A DNA stretch of 64,000 nt from Sialis fuliginosa (lineage: Eukaryota; Arthropoda; Insecta; Megaloptera; Sialidae), in NCBI GenBank assembly GCA_961205875.1, contig OY540820.1:6200001-6264000 (forward strand). Direction: 5' to 3'. Below, one piece after another: positions 12,956 through 23,224 of this stretch (position 1 is the stretch's first letter; the number at the start of each line of letters is the position of its first letter). Made by a program: the position numbers and the translations under genes. The notes beneath the pieces are model-generated. The model did no database searches. It worked only from the letters and a program-made list of their open reading frames with translations, and was not told where the DNA came from.

Positions 12956-13859
12956 TAGTTCTGAATATCCTGTATAAATTTGCGATCGATTTAACTATTT
13001 TGGTTTCGTATAACTACTAAATCTTATCTACAATTTTATAAAATCTGCAAAAGTTACAAAAATCATAAGTCAAAATAAAAATGTTCTCAAGAATATGTGG
13101 AATTTTGGCGTTTTGCCAAGCTCTCAAAGTTTGCAAACTTATACTCCGATAAATGTAATATTTCTCGGTAATAAAATAAATTACACTTGTTCTCTAGCCC
13201 GTATTTTTATAAATCTAATGAAAAGCTCTTATAATTCTTTATAGAACACGGTTCATTTCCTGTGTTTTATAGCTGCAGTTCCAAACTAACAGGAATCGAT
13301 TTATTTATTAATTTACAATTAAAATACTCATTCATATAAAAAGTATGTAGGCATAAAATTTATTAAAACTAATTAACCTTTTTAAATATATTGTATACCT
13401 TTACAATTTCAAGTTCACTGTTTTTATTTAATTCCATATAAAAACTGGATTAGAATAATAAGAAGTGTTCTCAGCGCCGGCTTAAGGAGGGGGGGGGGGG
13501 GGCACGATGGGGCATAAGTGACTTTTTTGGTTCAAATCAGTATACAGGCTACAATTTTTAAGTAAACTTTTTTAGAGTCTGTAGGATCGTACCAAGCTGA
13601 GATATTAACCATTCAACTTATTAGTTAATTTATTAATTTTAATTGATATTTTTGAAATTTTTTTAAAGGGTGAGAGGGCGGAAAATAAATCTCGCCCAGG
13701 GCACCGGACTTGCTCTGAGTATTCTTGTACTTTACTTAAAACTAAACTACAAACTTTTTAACATAATTTAATAATAACAAACTTTGCCTAGAAATTGGAA
13801 TGAATATTTCCTTAATTTGAATTTGTTGCATTTATTGATTAATGTACTTTATTTTGCAG

Positions 13860-14080
13860 ACGGTACGGAACAAAGTGCGGCGGTTGTGGTCACGGCATCT
13901 CCCCCAGCGACCTGGTGCGCAAAGCCCGCGATAAGGTGTTCCATTTAAACTGCTTCACGTGTTTGGTGTGTCGCAAGCAGCTCTCGACTGGAGAGGAGCT
14001 GTACGTGCTCGACGACAACAAGTTCATCTGCAAGGACGATTATCTTGCGGGGAACAAGACCGCCGTTATGCCTTCACAAG
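13860..14080 (+). CDS. Lim1: Lim1, exon with LIM domain 2
   Basis: This exon encodes the second LIM zinc finger. The acceptor TTTTGCAG ends at 13859. The first base, A, completes the codon AG|A, giving the junction DFFR-RYGTKC, as in other Lim1/Lhx1 proteins. With residue 1 at ATG 360, the ligands are C64, C67, H86, C89, C92, C95, C115 and D118, all present. The segments [20 protein letters not shown] and [16 protein letters not shown] are close to Lhx1 ([18 protein letters not shown]). The donor GTAAGT starts at 14081 and leaves a single G overhang (phase 1). Tandem LIM domains separated by about two residues, with an intron between them, fit the family. GC content is high against an AT-rich intron background. 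Confidence 0.97.
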
Positions 14081-15717
14081 GTAAGTTTACTAGTTAAAAT
14101 TTTCAACGAGTAACAATTGAAAATATAGAAGAAACGTTTGTTTACCAAGAAATTTTGTAAAAGGAGATTTATCTTTCTAAGGAAGAACATTATTTATTAT
14201 TATATTTTACTACAAAATTATAAAACCAAAATTTATTAAAAGAAGTTATAAGTTGTGACCATAGGTACCGATAATGCATTTTATCCATGAAGAGGTGACC
14301 CGACGTAAATGTACATGCTTTTCAAATTTTGAGTGTATCTATTAATGCGTTATCTTTAAATAAATTCGATTTTAATGAAAATTTATATGAAAAATAATGA
14401 AAAATATTGTTTATATAGTAAGTTATGATTTCTCTTCTTATTTTTTATCTTTAACCGTTTTTTTAGATGTAGTATCTCAAAGTTTTGAATTTTTAAAACT
14501 ATTGCAGAAAAATGGCCGTCAGATTTTATTTTAGTTGACGGATTTGAAATAAGCGTGTCAATATCTTGATTTTTTAAATCCAAATCTGCGGTTTGAAAAT
14601 TTTAACTTTTAATGTAATTTTCTATATAATAAACATACCTTTAACGAAATTTAAAACACAAAAATTTTAATGAAATTTCATTCTTCGAAAATACAATTTA
14701 TAACATAATATAATAAATAAATCGTGTCATGGGCGTGAGCCACTGTGCGTGAGAGGGGGGTAAACTTTACTAAAAATCGATCAATCTTCAATTATCTCAA
14801 AAAATTAAAAAATTGAAATTTCAAAATGTTTTTTAAATTAGATAGTGCAAAGCCCCAATGCAACCATGCCTAAAGCCCCCCCCCCCATCCAGAGTCAATA
14901 CCTATGCGTGTGATTAAAGAGACCGATCAAGTGAAAATCTTAAAATCGGGGTCCAAATATTTTTCTTTCAGAAACGATCGAGGAAGCAATTTATCAGTTC
15001 CTATATTGAATACAGTATATCACTTTATAGAAATAAGGCGACAATAAAAATAAACAAAATATAAACGTGTGTTTAAGAGAGACAGGTAGACAAAAATAGA
15101 GAGAGAAAGAAAGCAGAGATCAATGCACATAGAATCTAGCCTTTAAGCTGTAAAAACAGCGCGCCATTGTTCGGAGCTGTTTGTCCATGTAGCGATATGT
15201 TTATCTTAGCCAGCCCTGATATTATTTCAAGGGGTGATTTTTAAACCCCTAAAGCCAACCTAAGCCCGCTTGCAAACGATACCGCGCACTTCGGCCTTTT
15301 TTTTGTTTGAATAAGGGGCCGGAATCTTAACAAGTATTATACAACGAGTAGGATTCGCAATACTAAAACTGTTTTTTCTTTTGAAACATATTTATAGACA
15401 TTTCTCACAATATGAATGAGAAGTACAGTTGTCAAAATGTTTTCGTCGAGTAGCAAGTCTTAGGACTTTTTTCAGAATGCATTTTCCATAAACAAATAAC
15501 ATCGTTTTCTTCATATGTGAACCTATTGGTCACTGAACGATTAATATTTGAGATCAATTAGTTAAAATTAAAATATATAAATGTTAAAAAACGACTCACC
15601 AAATATCAGTAATATTCTCGTTTTTAGGGTTCCTTCAAAGCGAAGCTCTTTTGTCCGTCCGTCTAGATTCTAGAGGATAACCAAAAAACTATTATACCAA
15701 TTGGGCTGATATTTAAA

Positions 15718-16267
15718 ATATCCAAGTAATGGCAATTTTTTAATTAAATATACTGAATTAAAAATATTTCTTGATATTTGAGTACTACCATTGTTTTTAA
15801 ATTAATCTATTTACATTTAACTATCCTACAGCGTGATTTGATTACAATCAGCCAATAGGTGTCAAAATGGTGAACATTTAAACTTATTATTAGTATAATT
15901 TATTTATTAATTATTACATTATCATAGCAACTACTTTATATTATTTCAAATTTGACGATTCTTTCTTTTATATCTTTGGTATCGTAGTACTTATCATTTT
16001 GTAATCATTAGCAAGTATCCATCACTGCGTACTCATTGCTGGTTTTACTTTATCCATTACTGGAGAAAAAATAAACAAAGTAAAGGGCTATAATTTAAAA
16101 AACAAACTATATTTGCGGACTTTGGTAATTTAATTGATTAAATAAAGAGTAACTTGTTTTATTAGAAACATGAGTTCATGAGAATTACAAAAAAACAAGC
16201 CCATTAATCCAAAAAAACCGATAACTAACTTTCTCTTATAGCGGTCATAACTGGTGCCTTTACCTTA
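15718..16267 (+). mobile_element. Family A MITE, copy 4
   Basis: The core and right end are complete (CTTATAGCGGTCATAACTGG, TGCCTTTACCTTA). The left terminus is replaced: similarity starts at CCAAGTAATGGCAATTTTTT, directly after a different repeat (GGGTTCCTTCAAAGCGAAGC at about 15628). Confidence 0.78.
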
Positions 16268-16847
16268 TATGTATGTAAAATTGCCTGTCTATTCCGGGAA
16301 AAATATTAATAATCTTAAAAAATCAATTACGCCGAAACAAATTCATAAAAAAAATTGGTAGCATAGAGGAAATAAATGGCATTCCAATTTTCATTATTTC
16401 TGTGATTGTATTATTATTATTTTATTATGATCGATATAGATCTCGGAATAGCTGACGTAATTTTAATTTACAAAAAAATTGACCCAGAAATTTATCAATA
16501 CGTCTTTGTTTTGTTTTACTATAATAAATTCTATGTACATAATCTAATTACCTAAATATGAATGAAATTTAGAAACAGTATAGTTAATGAACACTAATAT
16601 ATGTTTTATGATATTATGATCTTAATGAATATTAAAGTTTAATATAAAAGATATCACTGGAATTTGCTGATAAGTATCGATCAGTTGGTAGTAAATTAGC
16701 GTACAATTTGTAAACATCGAGTAGTGTTTTTATTATCATGGATTTTTAATCTCTCAGATATAGATAAAGATAGTTGTAATAGGTACCTAATCCATGATCT
16801 ATTCAAATTTTAGAAATTGAGACAGTCATAGATAAAAAGAGACATGA

Positions 16848-17390
16848 AGTACGTTTACACAGCGCCGTTATTCCGGTTTTATTACAACCGATGTAGTTAA
16901 ACTGTTTCAAGTGGTGCTGTTTACACATATGAGAATAAGTGACGTCAGCTGGAATAATAATTCCGATTTGAAATACGCTATAAGTTTGATGGTGTACCAA
17001 TAAGAAATCTCAAAAATATTTCGTCTCTTTTATGTCCCACGAATCACATTTCTTTTGTTTTCGTCTCAGGTGTTTTAACCATATTTTAACTAACGACGCT
17101 TTTTCAAATGTTAATGCGAAGTTACGATGAAATCCCTATACTCCGTAGATACTTATATTTTTTGAGGTTGGCTAAATAGGTATAACTATGTCCATCCATG
17201 CAGTTTACACGTATTCTTATTCCTGCTCTATTCCGGTTTACTTATGCTATTCCCGAAGACCAAGAGGAATATCATAACTAAACCCGATTAGTTATGTCAG
17301 GTGTAAAGTGCCGTTTACACGGACTTTTACACCCGGTTTTATTACATCGGTTATAGTTAAACCGGAATAAAAGCGCTGTGTAAACGTACT
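16848..17390. mobile_element. Family C MITE, copy 1
   Basis: The ends are inverted repeats: AGTACGTTTACACAGCGC at the left and GCGCTGTGTAAACGTACT at the right, 18 bp and perfect. Further inverted similarity (TTATTCCGGTTTTATTA) lies inside. No coding capacity is visible. A second copy lies at 31333-31882. The superfamily is uncertain because the flanks show no clear duplication. Confidence 0.85.
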
Positions 17391-17553
17391 CATGGACTGC
17401 GCATTCTGTATTGTAATGTGTAAAATTTAGTTAATATAAGTGAAGATAGAGTTACATCAACCAATACTATATCGTTTTTACACTCATGTTTAAATAAAGA
17501 CAAGTTTAAACCCAATTTAAAGTAAAACGATCAAGTATTGAGTCCACACATGA

Positions 17554-17965
17554 TAGGGTTCCGTATAGTAATTCTCACTTTCCCACAATTTCATAAACTA
17601 TTCTTGTTACAGTGTTCGTTATAATTTTCATTGAAAGTAGTAATTAATCGATAGTTTAGAAATTAGAAGAGGGGATGCTCTGATAACCACATTTAAAAGC
17701 AAATATATCGTAACTGAAGAGTTAAAATTAAAAGGTCATCTAACATTTCTTGTTGCATTTTAGGAGACCTATACATAAGCGAAAAAAATATTTGAATGTA
17801 CTTTTCAGTCTATGAGGAGGTCCGTTTTCAAAAATCTCATCAATTATGTTTTTGGGACATCAATCTACGTCCGTATACTCAATTTCATCTTAATAGTTAA
17901 ACAAATTTTCTAGACAGTCGGACAGAGCGTAACCATTAGGGTTCCTAGTTTTCTACGGAACCCTA
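17554..17965. mobile_element. MITE with TAGGGTTCCGTA ends
   Basis: It starts TAGGGTTCCGTA and ends TACGGAACCCTA, a perfect 12-bp inverted pair 412 bp apart, with GACAGTCGGACAGAGCG near the right end. 'GGGTTCCGTA' repeats are abundant in many insect genomes, notably Lepidoptera. No coding capacity. Confidence 0.6.
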
Positions 17966-18179
17966 AAAACTTCAACTCTATTTTAATTTTTCTTGATTTA
18001 ATTAGGAAGTTAAAAATATCGCATTGGATAAAAAAAACTGGTACAAATGATGTATTTTTTGATGTACATAGCACGATAAAATTGCCCACTATTTATTTAC
18101 AAAAAAACACAAGTTTTAAATCAACAACAGTTTATAAACATACTAATAACAATTGAAATAACAAAATTCATAGCACAGT

Positions 18180-18430
18180 TAATGTGGTATTGTACACAGG
18201 GGTGTGGGAGTCAGAGGGGTTGGTTGGGAGGTTAGGGGGTAAATGCGGTACCGTGGCTTTGATGTGGAACATTGGCCCGCGGGCCACTAGCCGACTGTCA
18301 TGTACATATGTGTATGTATGTATATATGGTTGTACGCGCATACTATGCCACCCATATCAGTTGTCTGGTGGTGGAATGCAACCCATATGTATAAATATTG
18401 TATATCTCTTCGGGCCAAGATCACTTATAA
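18180..18430. other. GC-richer block before the satellite array
   Basis: GGGTGTGGGAGTCAGAGGGG and GGCCCGCGGGCCACTAGCC stand out from AT-rich surroundings. An 84-codon open frame crosses it, but it has no recognisable domain and no splice context. Unassigned. Confidence 0.2.
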
Positions 18431-18464
18431 TGGTATAAAATATATTATATTATTTATACATAAT

Positions 18465-19225
18465 TGATGTAGATACGAAAATGAATATACATAGATAAAT
18501 ATAAAACCTGGCAATAGAAATTTTTACGCTGATTTTATAACTATGGAAAATCGATGTTATTTCAGACAAATGCAAATAATTAATATTACGGTAAACATGA
18601 AAATATGTTTTTCTTTATGTAGATACAAAAATGAATATACATACATAGTTAAATGTAAAAACTGTCAATTTAAATTTTTACGTTTATTTTAACTATGGAA
18701 AATCGATGTTATTTCAGACAAATGTAAATAGTTAATATTACGGAAAACTTGAAAATATATTTTTCTTTATGTAGATACGAAAATGAATATAATATGTACC
18801 TATATAGGTAAATATAAAAAATGGCAATATAAATTTTTACGCTGATTTTAACTATGGAAAATCGATGTTATTTCAGACAAATGTAAATAGTTAATATTAC
18901 GGAAAATATATTTTTCTTTATGTAGATACGAAAATGAATATAATATGTACCTATATAGGTAAATATAAAAAATGGCAATATAAATTTTTACGCTGATTTT
19001 AACTATGGAAAATCGATGTTATTTCAGACAAATGTAAATAGTTAATATTACGGAAAATATATTTTTCTTTATGTAGATACGAAAATGAATATAATATGTA
19101 CCTATATAGGTAAATATAAAAAATGGCAATATAAATTTTTACGCTGATTTTAACTATGGAAAATCGATGTTATTTCAGACAAATGTAAATAGTTAATATT
19201 ATGGAAAATTTCAAATATATTTTTC
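18465..19225 (+). repeat. Tandem array, about 151-bp unit, five copies
   Basis: TTTTTCTTTATGTAGATACG recurs at 18608 (slightly diverged), 18760, 18911 and 19062, a period of 151-152 bp. Each unit carries TATGGAAAATCGATGTTATT followed by TCAGACAAATG. The last three units are almost identical and the first two more diverged, so the array probably grew recently toward its 3' side. A single diverged piece of the unit lies at 36655-36720. Non-coding. Confidence 0.92.
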
Positions 19226-19396
19226 TTTGAAAATGTTTGGTTCAAAATTAGTCATAGGTTAATTTGTTTATTTTAACAATACATTGGGTAGATATTTATT
19301 TTATTTTATAATTATGGTCGTTTTTATCATTTTCGTATTTTTGTGATCCTTCTAAATATTATTGCAATTATTTTCATTTTTCAAACCGTAAGTTTA

Positions 19397-19775
19397 TAAG
19401 GTACTGGTACCAGTTATGGCCGCTATAAGAGCAAGGTTTAATGTTTTTGTGATTGACGAGCTTCTTTTTTGTAATTTATGGGTTTTCTCCCGCAGTGATG
19501 GACAATTGCTAATGATCACAAAATGATAAATACTACGACACAAAAGATATAAAAGATGTCAAATTTGAAACAATGTGAAAAATTTGCTATGATAATATAA
19601 TAATTCATAAATAAATTATACTAATAATTAGTTTAAATGTCCACCATTTTGACACCTATTGGCCGATTGTCATCAAATTACGCTGTAAGATAGTTAAATG
19701 TATATAGATTAATATTCAGAAATGATAGTAATCAAATATCAACAAATATTTCTAATTCAGCTGTATTAGAAATAT
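19397..19775 (-). mobile_element. Family A MITE, copy 5 (reverse, internally deleted)
   Basis: It starts TAAGGTACTGGTACCAGTTA and contains CACCATTTTGACACCTATTG on this strand, the reverse complement of the core. A central segment of about 130 bp and the distal terminus are missing. Confidence 0.78.
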
Positions 19776-20379
19776 TTAATCTTCCATATAAATGGAAGAT
19801 TTTTTTTCAATTATACTTCAAAGTTATAAAAAAATCTTGTAGTTATAAGTTTTGTGTAATATTAAAAAGAAATAAAATATTATATGTATATGTCTAAAAT
19901 AACATTGATTTTAATAAATATATATTCACTGTAAAGTGTGCCGAAACGTTGACCGAATTGTACAAATTAATTATCTTTTTAAAATGCATCTATTACCAAT
20001 AAAAAACATATTTTCTTAGCACACGTTAGATAAACTGCAGAGTCTTTGAAAAATAATCTACTACAACACCCCTCGTATAAAAGTACCCTTAGAATCTATA
20101 AAACCGCCACCACCCTTAGGCCATCGCACAAAAATCCAATATCCCACCCCTTAAAGGAAATTTTCTCGTCATCTTGAAACATGATATAAAAAAATTCACA
20201 CTGCGCATGCTCCTACTTCAATCGAAACCTCTTGGCACGAATAGAACCCCCTCCTCTTTCCTTACCCTAAGCTTTCTACTCGTTCCTTTGATGCTATCTA
20301 AGTAAAACACCCCTTACTAGACGTGCAATGAAAAACTGTACGTATTTTTCTTCGTTGATAAATTATTATCACAATTCAA

Positions 20380-21460
20380 CTTATCACTTGTATTTTAGAA
20401 TTGTAATACCTCATTGAAGATGTTGCTATTAAGAAATGTTGTTTATTGAAATCAAAATAGATGCCTCAATTTCAAAGTATTAGAGGTCCATGTCGATTGT
20501 CGATTAGTACTGTTCAACTTATCAGTTGTATTTTAGAATTGTAATAGCTATTATACTGCCCTGCTAAGCAAAAATATGGTATCTGCATTAAGATGAAGGT
20601 AGTTTTTATCTAAAGTATTTTCTTTACAATTAGCTGAATTCGTTTTTTAAATTTTAAATGTGATAGAATGAATATTTCCTATTAAAAAAAGCAGTTAACA
20701 TTTTACAGATTTGTAAACTTACTTGATTTTACTAAGCTACTTTACTGTAATTACTCTTTACTAGGTATATAATTATGGTATCTGCGTGCAGATACCATAA
20801 GTATAGTTACGTGAAAACGGCTTAGTAAAGTTTAGTTCTTTAGTTTTTTTTTTTTTTATTGTATCTACATTAAATATTCTAAAAATTAAGTAAAATTGCA
20901 TTACATCTAAACAATTAAAAGACATGAACTAATTTGTGTAACACTGTCAATAGATTATTAAAAACTGTATCTACAGTAGATATAAAACAATTCTTAGTAA
21001 ACTGCAGATACAACAATATAGTCTAGTAATTCAAGCCCAAAATGCAGATTACGAAAACAAAAAAGGTAATTTTTATTAGAAAAAACAAGTATACATATAT
21101 ACCATATTTAACACTAGTAAGACGCAGGAAGATATAGATAATGCCATTTTGTGCTTAACTCAATTTTGACAAAATTGTCAGATACCAGATTTGTGCTTAG
21201 CAGGGCAGTATAAGTCTTAAAGATGTTGCTATTAAGAAATGTTGTTTGTTGAAATCAAAATAGATGCCTCAATTAGTTCAAAGTATTAGAGGTTCATATC
21301 GATTATAAATTAGTACTGTTCAACTTATCAGTTGTATTTTTGGATTGTAATAAGTACCTATAATAAGCCTTGAAGATGTTGCTATTAAGAAATGTTGTTT
21401 GTTGAAATCAAAATAGATGCCGCAATTTTAAAGCATTAGAAGTCCGCGTCGATTGGAAAT
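20380..21460. repeat. About 145-bp repeat unit in three copies, split by a TIR element
   Basis: AAGATGTTGCTATTAAGAAA occurs at about 20417, 21221 and 21374, each followed by ATCAAAATAGATGCC and CAACTTATCAGTTGTATT-type sequence. Copies 2 and 3 are adjacent. Copies 1 and 2 are separated by the element at 20554-21210, which lies between the end of one unit and the start of the next. Confidence 0.8.
20554..21210. mobile_element. TIR element (TACTGCCCTGCTAAGCA) inside the 145-bp repeat
   Basis: Left end TACTGCCCTGCTAAGCAAAA; right end TGTGCTTAGCAGGGCAGTA. Flanking TATA/TA may be the target duplication. The interior repeats a GTATCTGCA-like motif (20580, 20779, 20791, 21003), including a near-perfect palindrome at 20773-20800 (TTATGGTATCTGC mirrored around GT). 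No coding capacity. It interrupts the repeat array and is therefore younger than the array. Confidence 0.82.
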
Positions 21461-21641
21461 TAATATTGTAAAAATAATTGAAGAGAGATGATGGTTGTTA
21501 ATTCCAAATTAATGAATTATCACTAAAATACATTCAAAGGTAATATAAAACATTTATTATTAATTGATTTTGTAATTCAATATGTTATTTCGATGCATTA
21601 TTCGAAGTAAATTATTTCGAGGTAGTTTTAGGTAGTGTGCT

Positions 21642-21685
21642 ATGAATCCTGTTTCTTTCCTTGCAAGGAAAGAAACAGGATTCAT
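21642..21685. repeat. Perfect 44-bp palindrome
   Basis: ATGAATCCTGTTTCTTTCCT runs into its exact reverse complement, with symmetry through the central TTGCAA and no spacer. It may be the end-to-end remnant of a foldback. Confidence 0.95.
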
Positions 21686-21725
21686 TTAAGCATGCTTAAG
21701 ATTTTTTTACTTGAAACTTCATTTT

Positions 21726-21860
21726 TTAAGGTATTTCTCGGAAAATTAAACAAACACCACAAACTCAAATGATTATAAGAAGCTCCAAATGATTCACCAC
21801 ATGTGAACAAACATTTTGTCAAAATAAAATCAATGACAAAAACATTTCGAGCGTAATCTC
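21726..21860. mobile_element. piggyBac-like MITE end fragment
   Basis: TTAAGGTATTTCTCGGAAAA at 21726 matches the left end of the element at 59574, and GATTATAAGAAGCTCC also matches its interior. The other end is not found, so this is a solo or truncated copy. Confidence 0.45.
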
Positions 21861-22129
21861 TATAATATACTCGCAATTTTAAATTTATTGATTTTATTTC
21901 AATGATGTCTGTTCACAGGATGTGCTTCTAATAATTTAAATTTTCCTTGAAAATACACGAGTTGCCCAATTTTTCTAACATATAGCGATCCGATGTGCTC
22001 CCTGATAAAAGAATAGTTTTTGTTTTATTTCAAAGCTTGCTGGACGACCTACTTTCTTAATATTTAGTTTTTTATTCATTTAGAAATCCAACTAGTAGAT
22101 AATGATGACACTGGCATGTCACACTGAAC

Positions 22130-22320
22130 GTACTGTATAGATACATACGCACAAACCGGAGCACACTTGATTCCAAGAGCGGTAGTAGTGCCGTCGCGTT
22201 CACGCCCTTATCTCAGTTGGCTATGACATCCCCGTCCTTGCAGCCAATCGCGCGCGAGCTTCTCTCACGTCTTATCTCGACGCAGCACACCCCGATCTTT
22301 CTACCATACCGGTTCAATTT
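22130..22320. promoter_or_regulatory. Candidate regulatory island with paired GATA-type sites
   Basis: A GC-richer segment of about 190 bp without repeat ends. It holds two CTTATCTC motifs (22207 and 22271), which read GAGATAAG on the minus strand and are typical GATA-factor sites, plus GCCAATCGCGCGCGAGC. Enhancer function is inference from composition and motif pairing only. Confidence 0.25.
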
Positions 22321-22933
22321 TTTGTTGTGTTGTATTTTAATCGCAAAAAACAACGGATACTATACGGAGTTAAAATAATGCTTCAGAAGTTTCTTCGATG
22401 AATACCAAATGAGGAGCAGATACAAAAAGAACTTTTTTGTAACGAAACTAGTACTGTCTACTGTCTAGTCTATGTATATATACAATATATAATACAGGGT
22501 GTCAAAAAAGTTCCGGGGCGAAATACAAAAAAATACGCGTTCAATATTTTTGAAAAAAACTCGACCAACCCACCCCCACCCACAGGAGCAAGGGTGGGGG
22601 CAACTTTGATATCTTAATTGGAACCCTCCATTTTTTATTGCAGATTCGGATTTTGCGTCAAAAAATACGTAACTTTTGTCTGAAATATTTTTTTTTGTAT
22701 TCGGGGCAGATGACGCTGTAATTGCTATCCGAAAAGAAAAATTTTGTAAAAGAAATTATCAATAAAATATTAATAACGACGAGGCTTTGAGTAGAAAATC
22801 ATTATTGTCAATTGACTGCAACTTGAAAAGTCTTTGAGGCAGCCTTATACTGATAATTTTTATTTTATTACTTTCAGAAGAGTCTTTTCCAATATTTTTT
22901 TATTGCTATACGAATAGTATTATTTATCATAAC

Positions 22934-23224
22934 TAGAGATTGGAAAAATAGTTGTTATTTTCAATGAAATAGTTACTAGTTGAATTTTTTTCCGGAAAAT
23001 AGTTGGTAAATAGTTTTTTTTACGATTTAATAATAATTTAGTGCAAACGAAGCAGTAAAAAGTGTCGCAAATAGTTTTAAAATAGTTGGAAAGGTAGTTG
23101 CAAATAGTTGATTTCAAATTGTGTTCAATCAAACCAGTTTTCTGAAAACGATGGAGATATGTAATAAAAATTACAATAAATGCATTTTTACGCAATAGTT
23201 GAAAAACTATTTTTCCAATCTCTA
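22934..23224. mobile_element. hAT-type MITE with 8-bp target duplication
   Basis: The ends TAGAGATTGGAAAAATAGTT and AACTATTTTTCCAATCTCTA are inverted repeats. The flanks ATCATAAC (22926-22933) and ATCATAAC (23225-23232) are identical 8-bp duplications, diagnostic of hAT transposition. The 291-bp interior is full of AATAGTT(G) repeats in one orientation, likely subterminal transposase sites. No coding capacity. Confidence 0.93.

Larger units (their letters stand above)
533..13859 (+). other. Lim1 intron between LIM1 and LIM2 exons (13.3 kb)
   Basis: The donor at 533 (GTTAGC) and the acceptor at 13858-13859 (TTTTGCAG) bound this intron, which interrupts the codon for the R after DFF. It is AT-rich and holds family A copies, a family B repeat, a piggyBac-like relic, a large foldback and a Tc1/mariner-type transposase relic, each listed separately. 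Between these, about 540-1740, 2310-3650, 4120-5400, 7070-8120, 8680-10420, 10830-11930 and 12960-13850 show no gene. Open frames there are short and lack domain-like sequence or codon bias. Confidence 0.9.

Noticed and set aside
13476-13725. Possible TIR element starting CTCAGCGCCGGCTTAAGG
   Set aside because: The putative right end (CACCGGACTTGCTCTGAG) matches only loosely and no target duplication is visible.
22495-22520. ACAGGGTGTCAAAAAAGTTCC, resembling a mariner-type terminus
   Set aside because: No partner terminus was found within a plausible distance, so no element can be drawn.
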